NCBI RefSeq assembly: GCF_022869805.1
Contig: NZ_CP094974.1
Location: forward strand, 3,782,001-3,846,000
Origin: Halosolutus halophilus
GTDB lineage: Archaea > Halobacteriota > Halobacteria > Halobacteriales > Natrialbaceae
Reading direction: 5' to 3'
Length of the DNA: 64,000 bases
Made by a program: the position numbers and the translations under genes. Shown in pieces: positions 16,613 to 27,712 of the stretch (position 1 is the first letter of the stretch; each line of letters begins with the position of its first letter). The notes beneath the pieces were generated by a model that did no database searches, was not told the origin of the DNA, and worked only from the letters and a program-made list of their open reading frames with translations.

Positions 16613-17830
16613 ATGAACAGCGCGACCCCCGCCCTCCTCGCGTTACTTCTCGTCTGCTCACTCGTCGCGATTCCCGTCGCAGCGGGTCCCGGAGACGGGG
16701 CGCAGTTCCAGGCAGCGCTACAGGAACGGACGACGAACGACGCGGCAGCCGACGAGACGACCAGCCGTCTCCCGCTCGAGGGCGAGACCAGACGCGAATA
16801 CGCGGTGTTCGGAGCCGATCTCGGGACGCTACTCGTGACGAACGACGACGAACTCCGGACCGATCACGCCCAGTACGTCATCCTCGATCGTGAGTTCGAG
16901 GAGGCGAGCGTCGACGAGCGGAAGGCGATGATCGAACGCGCACACGAGCGGATCAGAGAGCGAGCCGACGAGCTCGAAGCTCGGGAGAGGAGGGCCGTGA
17001 TAGCGCACGCCGAGGGCGACACGTCGACGACCGAGCTACTGCAGGTCGTGCTGCGAAACCACAGGGAAGCCGAGATCCTCTCGAACGCGCTCCTCGATAT
17101 CGAGGACCGAGCGGATCGAATTCCGGGGTACTCGGTATCCACTCAGGACGATCGAGACGAACTCGAGATGCACCGGACGCCGATGCGAGAACGCCTCGAA
17201 TCGGCCGCACGTGGCCAGACCGACGACGCCCTCGTCGTCGTCGAAACGACCGCAACCGGACCCGGGTACACCCTCTCGTATCTCGAGAGCGACTACGTCC
17301 GTGAGACGACCCGGTTCGACAACCGGAACGGTCCGGAGTGGGTCAGCGAGTTCGAAGATATCAGTGACGCCTACGAACACGCCATACAACGCTACCCATG
17401 GGTGTTCGACGACAAAAACCGTGGATCGGCGGAAGCGGGATCGATCGAGGCGGCGAACCTCTACCAGATCCAGGCCAACCACGATCAGGGCCAGCTCACC
17501 GCCTATTTCGGCGGCCATACGGCGAGCGTCTACCGGGAAGTCCAGGTGTTGAATCCCTCGTCGCTGCCGACGGCGACCGAAACGACCTGGTCCGAAAACG
17601 GACTCGAGGTCACGGTCAACGAGACGCCGGCGAGCGGACCGGTCGAGGTAACGGTACGCGATGCCGAGACCAACGAGTCGGTACCGGCGTCGGTCACGGT
17701 CGACGGATTCGCGATCGGAGAGACCGGCAGCGACGGGAGCATCTGGTTCGCCCCGCCCGCGGAAGAGTACAACCTGACGGTCGAGACCGAGTCCAGCAGT
17801 ATCGAGGTCGAGGTCTCGGACGCTCCGTGA
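16613..17830 (+). CDS. Secreted protein with coiled region and Ig-like C-terminal domain
   Basis: 405 residues from the ATG at 16613, with a signal peptide (residues 1-24, LLALLLVCSLVAIPVAAG). The middle (~95-210) is helical and charged (RAHERIRERADELEARERRA). A folded stretch follows at ~215-325. The last ~80 residues read as a beta-sandwich/carboxypeptidase-regulatory-like module (GPVEVTVRDAETNESVPASV, GSIWFAPPAEEYNLTVE). No transmembrane anchor is visible at the C-terminus. It is divergent from the membrane-anchored winged-helix gene and may be its partner. No enzymatic motif was seen. Confidence 0.75.
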   Translation: MNSATPALLALLLVCSLVAIPVAAGPGDGAQFQAALQERTTNDAAADETTSRLPLEGETRREYAVFGADLGTLLVTNDDELRTDHAQYVILDREFEEASVDERKAMIERAHERIRERADELEARERRAVIAHAEGDTSTTELLQVVLRNHREAEILSNALLDIEDRADRIPGYSVSTQDDRDELEMHRTPMRERLESAARGQTDDALVVVETTATGPGYTLSYLESDYVRETTRFDNRNGPEWVSEFEDISDAYEHAIQRYPWVFDDKNRGSAEAGSIEAANLYQIQANHDQGQLTAYFGGHTASVYREVQVLNPSSLPTATETTWSENGLEVTVNETPASGPVEVTVRDAETNESVPASVTVDGFAIGETGSDGSIWFAPPAEEYNLTVETESSSIEVEVSDAP

Positions 17831-18005
17831 CCGGCGACGCCACCCGGGAGGAGAGCGCGGCACGCGAGTCGCCGACTCCGACGTGACGATACGTTCGGAT
17901 TCGTCGGTTCTGGGGATCCAGCGTCGATAACTCCGCTATCGAGTTGGTTCGACTGGCCCGGCGTCGGTCGGGAACGGGCCGACCGCGACGACGATCGGAC
18001 GAACG

Positions 18006-18012
18006 TTTATAA
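18006..18012 (+). promoter_or_regulatory. Box A of the pilin-like gene
   Basis: TTTATAA is centred about 28 nt before the GTG at 18037. The spacing implies a leaderless transcript and supports that GTG as the start. Confidence 0.55.
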
Positions 18013-18036
18013 CGGATCGAGGGACCAGAGCAGTGC

Positions 18037-18534
18037 GTGAGCAGGGCGAGTTCGCCGAACGGCGGCGAAGGCGGGACGCGAGGGATCGGTCCGGTCGTCG
18101 GCGTCGTCGCGTTGATCGCGCTCACCGTCTGTCTGGGTGCGGTCGTCGCCGCCGGTGTCGGATCGTGGACGATCGAATCGACGGCACCGACCGCGGCGTT
18201 CGACCTCGCCGCCGACGCCTCGACGTCGACCATCACGATCGAGCACGTCGCCGGCGACGCGATCGACGTGGAGGCGCTCTCCGTGACTGTCACGGTGGAC
18301 GGCACGGAACTGGCCAGCCAGCCGCCGGTGCCGTTCGTCGGGGCCGACGGGTTCGACGGTGCGCCGACGGGACCGTTCAACGCGAAATCGGATCCAACGT
18401 GGCGATCGGGGACGGTCGCAGGCGTCACCGTCGCCGAAACGAACAGTCCCGAGATCGAGCGCGGCGATCCGGTGACGGTCACGCTGGTCGTCGACGGCCA
18501 CCGGATCGCGACGCTCGAAACGGCGAGTCAGTGA
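18037..18534 (+). CDS. Archaeal type IV pilin-like protein
   Basis: 165 residues, GTG start. A short hydrophilic leader ends in RGIGPVVGVVALIALTV, the pattern of archaeal pilins in which a PibD-type peptidase cuts just before the hydrophobic segment (residues ~17-40). The rest is a small beta domain (STSTITIEHVAGDAIDVEAL, VTVTLVVDGHRIATLE) typical of the archaeal pilin N-domain group (DUF1628-like). It probably forms a minor pilin or adhesion filament subunit. It stands alone, without PilB/PilC-like assembly genes nearby. Confidence 0.82.
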   Translation: MSRASSPNGGEGGTRGIGPVVGVVALIALTVCLGAVVAAGVGSWTIESTAPTAAFDLAADASTSTITIEHVAGDAIDVEALSVTVTVDGTELASQPPVPFVGADGFDGAPTGPFNAKSDPTWRSGTVAGVTVAETNSPEIERGDPVTVTLVVDGHRIATLETASQ

Positions 18535-18597
18535 GAGGGGGCACGGGCGACGGGCAGCGAAGACGGGGGCTCGACGCGACCGCCGGACTGCGGCCGT

Positions 18598-19221
18598 TTA
18601 CTCGGGGACCCGGGCGATCGTCGTGATCGCGACGTCGGGGTCGTACGACGGCCCCTGGAATATGTGTTTGACGTCCTCGAAACCGGCGGTCTTGAACATT
18701 CGATCGGCCTCGTACTCGTCGTAAAAGAGCATTACCGAGTCGGCGAGTCGCTGTGCGAGGAAATTGTCGGGATAGTTGGGTCCGACGACGAGCACCTGGC
18801 CGCCGGGGGCCGCCACCCGGCGGAACTCCCGGAGCGCGAGGATCGGGTTCGGCCAGTACTCGATCGAACCCGAAGACCAGACGACGTCGAAGGTGTCTGT
18901 CGCGAACGGGAGCCGTTCGGCGTCGCCACGGTGGAAGTGCACGGGCGGGCCGCGTTTACCGAATTTCGCGTAGGCTTTCTCGAGTTGGTGTTCGCTCTGG
19001 TCGAGCGCGTACACTTCGTCGACGTGCTCGAGGAGCCCTTCGGTCGCGAAGCCGGTCCCGCAGCCGACGTCGAGCACCGTCGCGTCGTCCTCGAGGTCGA
19101 GCAGGGAGAGCGCGTCCGCGCGCATTTCCTCCGTCCAGACGAACGGGTTGACCTGGTCGTACACCTTCGAGAGGTACTTGTAGAACAGTCGAGCACGGGC
19201 CTTGTTCTCGAGAACTCCCAT
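18598..19221 (-). CDS. MPBQ/MSBQ-methyltransferase-like (VTE3-type) SAM methyltransferase
   Basis: 207 residues. SAM-binding motif I is LDVGCGTGFATEG near residue 50. Further along, SGSIEYWPNP, VLVVGPNYPDNFLAQRLAD and MLFYDEYEADRMFKTAGFEDV resemble, in order, the plant/archaeal-type 2-methyl-6-phytylbenzoquinone methyltransferase family. In plants that enzyme methylates plastoquinone and tocopherol precursors; haloarchaea lack those but make menaquinones, some ring-methylated, so a quinone-ring methylation is the likely role (inference). It is divergent from the ATP synthase operon. Confidence 0.82.
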   Translation of the reverse strand: MGVLENKARARLFYKYLSKVYDQVNPFVWTEEMRADALSLLDLEDDATVLDVGCGTGFATEGLLEHVDEVYALDQSEHQLEKAYAKFGKRGPPVHFHRGDAERLPFATDTFDVVWSSGSIEYWPNPILALREFRRVAAPGGQVLVVGPNYPDNFLAQRLADSVMLFYDEYEADRMFKTAGFEDVKHIFQGPSYDPDVAITTIARVPE

Positions 19222-19337
19222 TGTACGGGAGTTTCGGTCCGATCAAAATATGTCTGCCGTTCCCGACGGGCCGGGAGCCCGGTAATCCCGAACTACTCCC
19301 TCAGACGCGACGAGCGCGGCGAGGCGCTTTCGCAACT

Positions 19338-19347
19338 ACCATATACG
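19338..19347 (+). promoter_or_regulatory. Probable box A of the ATP synthase operon
   Basis: ACCATATACG is centred about 34 nt before the ATG of atpH in the 156-bp divergent gap. It is the only TATA-like word in a suitable position. Confidence 0.4.
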
Positions 19348-19377
19348 CGCTCTGGCAAACATCCGTTTGCTTAGAGT

Positions 19378-19710
19378 ATGCCGAGGCCAGAGGTTCTCGA
19401 ACGAATTAAGTCGGCGGAAGAAGAGGCCGACGACATCGTCGCATTGGCAGCAAACGACCGCGACGAGCGAATCGCCGAGGCCCGGAAACGTGCCGAGGAA
19501 ATTCGCACGGAAGCGGAACAGGAGGCGCAGGAGCTCAAAGAGCGCCGCCTGGAGGAAGCTCGCGAAGAAATCGACGCGGAGTGCGAGCGCGTCCTCGAAG
19601 AGGGTGAACAGGAGCGTGAGGAACTCGCCGAGCGCGCCCGGGACCGGGTCGACGAAGTGACCGCCCACGTCGTCGAACTGTTCCAGGAGGACGTCCATGC
19701 TCAGACCTGA
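19378..19710 (+). CDS. atpH: A-type ATP synthase subunit H (peripheral stalk)
   Basis: 110 residues, almost entirely one coiled coil of Glu/Arg/Ala heptads (EARKRAEEIRTEAEQEAQEL). It pairs with subunit E to form the peripheral stalk that holds the A1 head against the membrane rotor. It is the first gene of the operon and overlaps subunit I by 14 bp. It is identified by position and coiled-coil pattern together, since sequence alone is low-complexity. Confidence 0.88.
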   Translation: MPRPEVLERIKSAEEEADDIVALAANDRDERIAEARKRAEEIRTEAEQEAQELKERRLEEAREEIDAECERVLEEGEQEREELAERARDRVDEVTAHVVELFQEDVHAQT

Positions 19711-21946
19711 ACGGATGAGCAAAGTCTCGGTGGCCGGCTCCAAGGGCGTGATGCCCACGGTCATCGAGACGGTCCACGGACTGAACCTGGTACACCTCTC
19801 GGACTACGACGGCTCGTGGGCGGGATTCGACAACGGCAACCCGATCGAGGGGGCCGAAGACGCCTCCGAGAAGCTGGTGACCGTCCGCGCCCTCGAGAGT
19901 ACGCTCGGGCTGTCCGACGCGGACGTCGCGCCGGGCACGATCGAGGACGACTGGGAGGAGCGACTCGAGGAGATCCGCACGCGGGTCAACGACCTCGACG
20001 ACCGGCGAAACGAGGTCCGCGAGGAACTGCGCCGGGTCGAAGAGCGGATCGACCGCGTCGCCCCGTTCGCAGACCTCGGGATCGACCTCGATCTGCTGTC
20101 GGGCTACGAGTCGGTCGAGGTGCTCGTCGGCGAAGGCTCCCAGGACGACGTCGAGGCGGCCGTCGCCGCGTCGGACGACGTCCGGGCCTTCGAGACGTTC
20201 ACCGGCGGCAACGTCGTGGCGATCGTCGCCGCACCCACCGAGGACGCCGACCCCGGCGTCGTCGACGACGCCCTCGTCGGCGTGGAGTTCACCCGCCACG
20301 AGGTGCCCGAGACCGAGAAGAGTCCCGAGGCGTACGTCGACGAACTCGAGACCCGAAAGCGCGAACTCGAGTCGAAACTCGACGAGATCGACGCGGATCT
20401 CGAACAGATCCGCGGGACGGAGGGCTCGTTCCTCCTGCGCGTCGAAGAAGAACTCTCGATCGAGGTCCAGCGCGCGGAAGCGCCGCTGCAGTTCGCGACG
20501 AGTGACCACGCGTTCATCGCCGAGGGCTGGATCCCGACCGAGGAGTACGACACGCTCGTCGGCGCGCTGAACGACGCCGTCGGTGACAGCGTCGAGATCG
20601 AAGAGCTAGAACGAGCGGACTACGACCGCCACGGGGCACACGATCGCACCGAAGACGTCCAGAAAGGTGCACCGGCAGCGGCCGACGAAGACGAGAGCGC
20701 CGCCGAAGCGGACGACGAGCCACAGAAGGCCGTCACGGACGGCGGATCGGCGGTCACGATGGGCGACGAACCGCCGACGGTACAGGACAATCCGGCCCCG
20801 GCCAAGCCGTTCGAACTGCTGGTGCAGGCGGTCAACCGACCGAAATACAGCGAACTGGACCCGACGATCTTCCTGTTCCTGACGTTCCCGGCGTTCTTCG
20901 GGTTCATGATCGGGGACGTCGGATACGGGATCCTCTACGTGGCCATCGGCGCGTACATGGCCACGCAGTTCGACAGCAAGGGAATCACCAGTCTCGGCGG
21001 TGTCACGATCTGGGCCGGCGTCTTCACGATCCTCTTCGGGATCGTCTACGGCGAAATCTTCGGACTGCACGTCCTCGGAGAGGTCATCTGGCACGACACG
21101 TTCAACTCCGAGCTCCTGCCACTGAACAAGGGGCTCGAGCCAGCAGCCGCCGACTTCGCGCTCGGCTGGATGGTCATCAGCGTGCTGGCCGGCATCGTCC
21201 ACCTCAACATCGGGTACATCGTGGACTTCTACGAGAACCTGAGCCACGGCGTCAAAGACGCCGTCACGCACAGCGGCTCGTGGATCCTGCTACTCAACGG
21301 GATCTGGATCTGGATCTTCTCGGTCCAGGGCTTCGACGCGGCCAATCCCGAGGAAAGCACGAAGCCGGCGTTCCTGTTCGAGACGTTCGCCTCCGACGGA
21401 CCGTTCCCGATCGGCTTCGAGGGCTTCCCCGTTATGGAAGTGTTCTCCGTCGGCGGGTTCGCAGTTGGCGTCCCGCTCCTGATGGCGATTCTCGGGCTCG
21501 TGCTCTTGATCGTCGGCGACCCCGTCGAGGTCGTTGAGGCGCTCGACGTGCTCGTCAACGTCTTCTCGTACACCCGGATGGCGGCGGTGTTGCTCGCGAA
21601 GGCCGGCATGGCGTTCGTGGTCAACCTGCTGTTCTTCGGTGCGTACGAGGATCCCGATGGGGAGTTCCACTTCCTGACGAATCACGATCCGAGCTACGTC
21701 GCTGAACACTACGGAGAGGGTGCCGAAGTCGTCTTTAGCGGCCTCATGCACTCGGGCACTGCGGCCCTGCTCGGTGGCCTCGTCATCCTCGTACTCGGAC
21801 ACATTCTCGTGCTAGCGCTTGGCGTGACAAGCGCCGGCTTACAGGCTGTGCGCCTCGAGTACGTCGAATTCTTTAACAAGTTTTATGAGGGCGGTGGGGA
21901 GAACTACGAACCGTTCGGACACGATCGAAATTACCCAGAGAATTAA
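19697..21946 (+). CDS. atpI: A-type ATP synthase subunit I (a subunit)
   Basis: 749 residues. The cytoplasmic N-terminal half (MLRPERMSKVSVAGSKGVM, coiled segments at ~90-125 and ~210-240) contacts the stalk. The C-terminal half holds about eight membrane segments from ~395 on (PTIFLFLTFPAFFGFMIGDVGYG, VFSYTRMAAVLLAKAGMAF), with the conserved Arg of the ion channel in the FSYTRMAAV helix. An acidic, halophile-specific insertion (~330-360) separates the halves. It forms the proton half-channels with the c ring. It overlaps atpH and is followed 6 bp later by atpK. Confidence 0.95.
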   Translation: MLRPERMSKVSVAGSKGVMPTVIETVHGLNLVHLSDYDGSWAGFDNGNPIEGAEDASEKLVTVRALESTLGLSDADVAPGTIEDDWEERLEEIRTRVNDLDDRRNEVREELRRVEERIDRVAPFADLGIDLDLLSGYESVEVLVGEGSQDDVEAAVAASDDVRAFETFTGGNVVAIVAAPTEDADPGVVDDALVGVEFTRHEVPETEKSPEAYVDELETRKRELESKLDEIDADLEQIRGTEGSFLLRVEEELSIEVQRAEAPLQFATSDHAFIAEGWIPTEEYDTLVGALNDAVGDSVEIEELERADYDRHGAHDRTEDVQKGAPAAADEDESAAEADDEPQKAVTDGGSAVTMGDEPPTVQDNPAPAKPFELLVQAVNRPKYSELDPTIFLFLTFPAFFGFMIGDVGYGILYVAIGAYMATQFDSKGITSLGGVTIWAGVFTILFGIVYGEIFGLHVLGEVIWHDTFNSELLPLNKGLEPAAADFALGWMVISVLAGIVHLNIGYIVDFYENLSHGVKDAVTHSGSWILLLNGIWIWIFSVQGFDAANPEESTKPAFLFETFASDGPFPIGFEGFPVMEVFSVGGFAVGVPLLMAILGLVLLIVGDPVEVVEALDVLVNVFSYTRMAAVLLAKAGMAFVVNLLFFGAYEDPDGEFHFLTNHDPSYVAEHYGEGAEVVFSGLMHSGTAALLGGLVILVLGHILVLALGVTSAGLQAVRLEYVEFFNKFYEGGGENYEPFGHDRNYPEN

Positions 21947-21952
21947 TCAATC

Positions 21953-22213
21953 ATGATGGACCTTGGACCTGAACTCGCCGACGTTGCACTGCAAGCACAA
22001 GAAGCCAGCGGACCGACCCTCGAGAACTCGGGTGCCGCGGCAATCGCCGTCGGTCTCGCCGCACTCGCGGCGGGCTACGCCGAGCGCGGTATCGGCGCCG
22101 CCGCTGTCGGTGCGATCGCCGAAGACGACGAGATGTTCGTTCCCGGCCTGATCATGACCGTCCTTCCGGAGACGCTCGTGATTCTGGCTCTGGTCGTCGT
22201 CTTCATCGTCTAA
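21953..22213 (+). CDS. atpK: A-type ATP synthase subunit K (c-ring proteolipid)
   Basis: 86 residues with two membrane helices. Helix 1 is rich in Gly/Ala (AAAIAVGLAALAAGYAERG). Helix 2 carries the ion-binding carboxylate in the LPETLVILALVVVF segment. The ~25-residue N-terminal extension before helix 1 may be a cleaved leader. Two ATGs (21953, 21956) are possible starts. The length fits a single-hairpin c subunit; there is no gene duplication. Confidence 0.95.
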   Translation: MMDLGPELADVALQAQEASGPTLENSGAAAIAVGLAALAAGYAERGIGAAAVGAIAEDDEMFVPGLIMTVLPETLVILALVVVFIV

Positions 22214-22237
22214 AAGCACACCCCCTTTCTCTCACCA

Positions 22238-22819
22238 ATGAGTTTGGATACAGTCGTAGAAGACATTCGAGAAGAAGCCCACGCGCGTGCGGAGAACATC
22301 CGCAGTGAGGGCGAGACGCGCGCCGAAGAGATCGAATCGGCCGCCGAGGCGGACGCCGAGGAGATCGTCGCGACCGCAGAGCAGGAGGTCGAACGCGAGA
22401 TCGAGCAGCTGCGCGAACAGCGACTCTCCAGTGCCAAACTGGAGGCGAAACAGAAACGCCTGGAGGCACGCCGTGACGTCCTCGGCGAGGTTCGCGAGCA
22501 GGTCGAAGACGAACTCGCCGCCCTCGAAGAGGACACCCGCGAAGAACTCACTCGCGACCTTCTCGATGCCGCGAGCGGCGAGTTCGACGCCGGCGACGAC
22601 GTCAGCGTCTACGGTCGCGCCGACGACAAGGAGCTGATCGAGTCGATCCTCGCGGACTACGACGGCTACGAGTACGCCGGCGAATACGACTGTCTCGGCG
22701 GCGTCGTCGTCGAGAGCGAGCAGTCCCGCGTTCGAGTCAACAACACGTTCGACTCGGTGCTCGAAGACGTCTGGGAGGACAACCTCCGGGAGATCAGCAA
22801 CCGACTCTTCGAGCAATGA
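22238..22819 (+). CDS. atpE: A-type ATP synthase subunit E (peripheral stalk)
   Basis: 193 residues. The N-terminal ~100 are coiled coil (AHARAENIRSEGETRAEEIE). The C-terminal ~90 form the globular cap that binds the A/B head (DGYEYAGEYDCLGGVVVESEQ, RVRVNNTFDSVLEDVWED). It is the partner of AtpH in the stalk. Its stop overlaps the atpC start (ATGA). Confidence 0.95.
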   Translation: MSLDTVVEDIREEAHARAENIRSEGETRAEEIESAAEADAEEIVATAEQEVEREIEQLREQRLSSAKLEAKQKRLEARRDVLGEVREQVEDELAALEEDTREELTRDLLDAASGEFDAGDDVSVYGRADDKELIESILADYDGYEYAGEYDCLGGVVVESEQSRVRVNNTFDSVLEDVWEDNLREISNRLFEQ

Positions 22820-23913
22820 ATACGAGAGGCTCAAATCCGGAGTCCGGGACGCTCGGTGCCTCGAATCCCGAGTACGTGATCGGTCGCGTGCGATCGCGCC
22901 GAGCCTCGCTGTTCGCGGACGAGGACTATCGGAAACTGGTCCGGATGGGGCCGAGCGAGATCGCGCGGTTCATGGAAGAATCGGAGTACGAGCGCGAGAT
23001 CAACGAACTCGGAGCGCGCTTCTCGGGCGTCGACCTGATCGAGTACGCGCTGAACCGGAACCTCGCGAAGCACTTCCAGGACCTGCTGGACTGGTCGGAA
23101 GGGCGACTGTACGCCCTCATCTCCCGGTACCTCCGGAAGTTCGACGTCTGGAACGTCAAGACGATCTTCCGCGGGATCTACACCGACACCGACCCCGAGG
23201 AGATCAGGACCGACCTCATCCGCGCCGGCGAACTCGACGATCGAACGGTCGATCGGCTGCTCGAGGTCGACACGATCGAGGACGCGATCGAGGTACTCGA
23301 TCGGACGGTCTACTACGAGCCCCTCACCGAGGCCTACGAGGAGTTCGAGGAAACGGGTGCGCTCGTCCCGCTCGAGAACGCCCTCGACCGGGAGTTCTAC
23401 GAGCGCCTGCTCGAGGACGTCTCCCCCGGCCCGGGACAGGAGCCCCGGGAGGGGCCGGAAGCGAAGTACATCGAGTTCCTGCAGGCCGAGATCGACTTCC
23501 TGAACGCCCGGAACGCGCTGCGCCTCTCGCGAAGCGGTGCCGACCTCGATCCGGCGGCCTACTACATCGAGGGCGGCGTCCTGTTCGACGAGTCGGAACT
23601 GAGCCGCCTCGTCGGCAACTACGACGAACTCGTCGATCACATCGCCGAGAACAAGCGGTACGGCGATCGGCTCTCGGGAGCCCTCGATCGGTTGCGCGGA
23701 GCTGACAGCCTTATCCAGTTCGAGCACGCACTAGACGCTGCGTTGCTCGAGTATTCGGATACGCTCTCGAGCATCTATCCGGTTTCCGTTTCGGCCGTGC
23801 TGGCGTACATCCTCGCGAAGGAACGCGAGGTCGAGAACATCCGCGCGATCGCGCGGGGTCGAGAGGTCGGCCTCTCCGAGAGCGAGATCGAAGAAGAGCT
23901 GGTGATCCTATGA
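22816..23913 (+). CDS. atpC: A-type ATP synthase subunit C (rotor socket, V-type d)
   Basis: 365 residues, helical, of the V/A-ATPase C/d family: ASNPEYVIGRVRSRRASLF at the start, DVWNVKTIFRGIYTD, and an ending RAIARGREVGLSESEIEEEL. It is the funnel-shaped link between central stalk and c ring. ATGA overlaps join it to both atpE and atpF, so the three are probably translated as a unit. Confidence 0.95.
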   Translation: MNTRGSNPESGTLGASNPEYVIGRVRSRRASLFADEDYRKLVRMGPSEIARFMEESEYEREINELGARFSGVDLIEYALNRNLAKHFQDLLDWSEGRLYALISRYLRKFDVWNVKTIFRGIYTDTDPEEIRTDLIRAGELDDRTVDRLLEVDTIEDAIEVLDRTVYYEPLTEAYEEFEETGALVPLENALDREFYERLLEDVSPGPGQEPREGPEAKYIEFLQAEIDFLNARNALRLSRSGADLDPAAYYIEGGVLFDESELSRLVGNYDELVDHIAENKRYGDRLSGALDRLRGADSLIQFEHALDAALLEYSDTLSSIYPVSVSAVLAYILAKEREVENIRAIARGREVGLSESEIEEELVIL

Positions 23914-24239
23914 GCCAGGAAATCGCAGTCGTCGGCAGTCCGGAGTTCACGACCGGCTTCCGCCTCGCTGGCGTGCGCCGATTCGAGAACGTGCCGGACG
24001 ACGACAAGGACGCGGCACTCGACGACGCCGTCACGGACGTCCTCGAGGACGAGGGCGTCGGCATCGTCGTCATGCACGACGAGGACCTCGAGTACCTGTC
24101 GCGGAACGTGCGACAGGACGTCGAGACGAGCGTCGAACCGGTCGTCGTCACGATCGGCGGCGGCACCGGTGGCGGCGGCTTGCGCGACCAGATCAAACGT
24201 GCGATCGGTATCGACCTGATGGACGAGGACGAGAGTTAA
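23910..24239 (+). CDS. atpF: A-type ATP synthase subunit F (central stalk)
   Basis: 109 residues: SQEIAVVGSPEFTTGFRLAG, GVGIVVMHDEDL, then a Gly-rich turn (IGGGTGGGG) and a C-terminal helix. This is the small Rossmann-like central stalk subunit that helps couple rotation to catalysis. It overlaps atpC by 4 nt and ends 3 nt before the atpA start. Confidence 0.95.
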   Translation: MSQEIAVVGSPEFTTGFRLAGVRRFENVPDDDKDAALDDAVTDVLEDEGVGIVVMHDEDLEYLSRNVRQDVETSVEPVVVTIGGGTGGGGLRDQIKRAIGIDLMDEDES

Positions 24240-24242
24240 ACT

Positions 24243-26006
<1,764 letters not shown>

Positions 26007-26008
26007 CA

Positions 26009-27427
26009 ATGAAAGAGTACCAGACAATCACCGAAATCAGCGGTCCGCTGGTGTTCGCCGAGGTCGACGAACCCGTCGGGTACGACGAGATCGTCGAGAT
26101 TGAGACCGAAGACGGGCGAACGCTGCGCGGACAGGTACTGGAATCGAGCGAGGGGGTCGTCGCGATCCAGGTGTTCGAAGGCACCGGCGGGATCGACCGC
26201 AACGCCTCCGTTCGCTTCCTGGGCGAGACGATGAAGATGCCCGTCACCGAGGACCTTCTCGGGCGGGTGATGGACGGTTCGGGGAACCCGATCGACGGCG
26301 GTCCCGAGATCGTTCCGGAGGAACGTCGCGACATCGTCGGTGAGGCGATCAACCCCTTCTCGCGGGAGTACCCCGAGGAGTTCATCCAGACCGGCGTGTC
26401 GGCGATCGACGGCATGAACACCCTCGTTCGTGGCCAGAAGCTGCCGATCTTCTCCGGGTCGGGGCTGCCACACAACGAACTCGCCCTGCAGATCGCCCGA
26501 CAGGCGACCGTGCCGGAAGAGGAAGGCGGCGACGACGAGGGCACCGAGTTCGCAGTTATCTTCGGTGCCATGGGGATCACCCAGGAAGAAGCAAACGAGT
26601 TCATGCAGGACTTCGAGCGCACCGGGGCGCTCGAGCGATCGGTCGTTTTCATGAACCTCGCGGACGACCCCGCAGTCGAGCGAACGGTCACGCCGCGACT
26701 CGCCCTGACCACCGCGGAGTACCTCGCCTTCGAGAAGGGGTACCACGTGCTGGTCATCCTGACCGACATCACCAACTACTGCGAGGCGCTCCGCGAGATC
26801 GGTGCCGCACGCGAGGAGGTTCCGGGTCGCCGTGGCTACCCCGGGTACATGTACACCGACCTGGCGACGCTGTACGAGCGCGCCGGTCGTATCGAGGGCC
26901 GCGAGGGATCGGTCACGCAGTTGCCGATCCTGACCATGCCCGGCGACGACGACACCCACCCGATCCCCGACCTCACCGGCTACATCACGGAGGGACAGAT
27001 CGTGATGGACCGGGACCTGAACAGCCAGGGGATCGAACCGCCGATCAACGTCCTGCCCAGCCTCTCGCGGCTGATGGACGACGGGATCGGCGAGGGACTC
27101 ACCCGCGAAGACCACGGCGACGTCTCCGACCAGATGTACGCCGCGTACGCGGAAGGTGAGGACCTGCGCGACCTCGTGAACATCGTCGGCCGCGAGGCAC
27201 TCTCCGAGCGGGACAACAAGTTCCTCGACTTCGCCGATCGCTTCGAGGAGGAGTTCGTCCAGCAGGGGTACGACACCAACCGCTCGATCGCCGAGACGCT
27301 CGAACTCGGCTGGGACCTGCTCTCGATGCTCCCGAAGGAGGCGCTCAACCGGATCGACGAGGACCTCATCGCGGAGCACTACCGCGAGGACGAGTCCGAA
27401 ATCGCCGAAGTGACGGCCGACGACTGA
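26009..27427 (+). CDS. atpB: A-type ATP synthase regulatory subunit B
   Basis: 472 residues from the ATG at 26009; the longer frame to 25943 runs inside atpA and is not the start. It begins [17 protein letters not shown] and, as expected for B, lacks a working P-loop at the [11 protein letters not shown] position. [14 protein letters not shown] and [15 protein letters not shown] are family marks. It is the last of the tightly packed genes; a hairpin and T-rich tract follow. The ending is echoed 55 bp downstream by an 18-bp direct repeat. Confidence 0.97.
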   Translation: MKEYQTITEISGPLVFAEVDEPVGYDEIVEIETEDGRTLRGQVLESSEGVVAIQVFEGTGGIDRNASVRFLGETMKMPVTEDLLGRVMDGSGNPIDGGPEIVPEERRDIVGEAINPFSREYPEEFIQTGVSAIDGMNTLVRGQKLPIFSGSGLPHNELALQIARQATVPEEEGGDDEGTEFAVIFGAMGITQEEANEFMQDFERTGALERSVVFMNLADDPAVERTVTPRLALTTAEYLAFEKGYHVLVILTDITNYCEALREIGAAREEVPGRRGYPGYMYTDLATLYERAGRIEGREGSVTQLPILTMPGDDDTHPIPDLTGYITEGQIVMDRDLNSQGIEPPINVLPSLSRLMDDGIGEGLTREDHGDVSDQMYAAYAEGEDLRDLVNIVGREALSERDNKFLDFADRFEEEFVQQGYDTNRSIAETLELGWDLLSMLPKEALNRIDEDLIAEHYREDESEIAEVTADD

Positions 27428-27490
27428 ACCGGGAGGCGTTTCACGTCGATCCGCAGTCTCGGCCGTCCAGGTCGACGACTGAACCGGGAG
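27418..27490 (+). repeat. 18-bp direct repeat at the atpB stop
   Basis: CGACGACTGAACCGGGAG occurs at 27418-27435, spanning the atpB stop codon, and again exactly at 27473-27490, 55 bp further on. Confidence 0.85.
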
Positions 27491-27553
27491 CGCGGTCCTC
27501 CGGACCGCGGTACAGCGAGCGGGGAGACGATACGCGAGCAGAGACGTTCTTTT
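27491..27553 (+). terminator. Probable terminator after atpB
   Basis: A perfect stem-loop, CGCGGTCC and GGACCGCG with a 3-nt TCC loop (about 27492-27510), is followed by a TTCTTTTT tract near 27546-27553. It would end transcripts from the H-to-B block before the opposite-strand gene, leaving atpD to its own or a read-through promoter. Confidence 0.5.
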
Positions 27554-27712
27554 TCCGGAGAGTTTCTCGATAGCCGTCGGTTCGTCGATCGACGCCGCCG
27601 TCTCGATCGCGATCGACGCCGAGCAAGGGTACGATCGCGACGGTCGCGAACGACGCGCGTCTGGGAACCGAGACCAGAGAGACCAGTCGAAAGGACGGGC
27701 GGCCGCCGGCCG

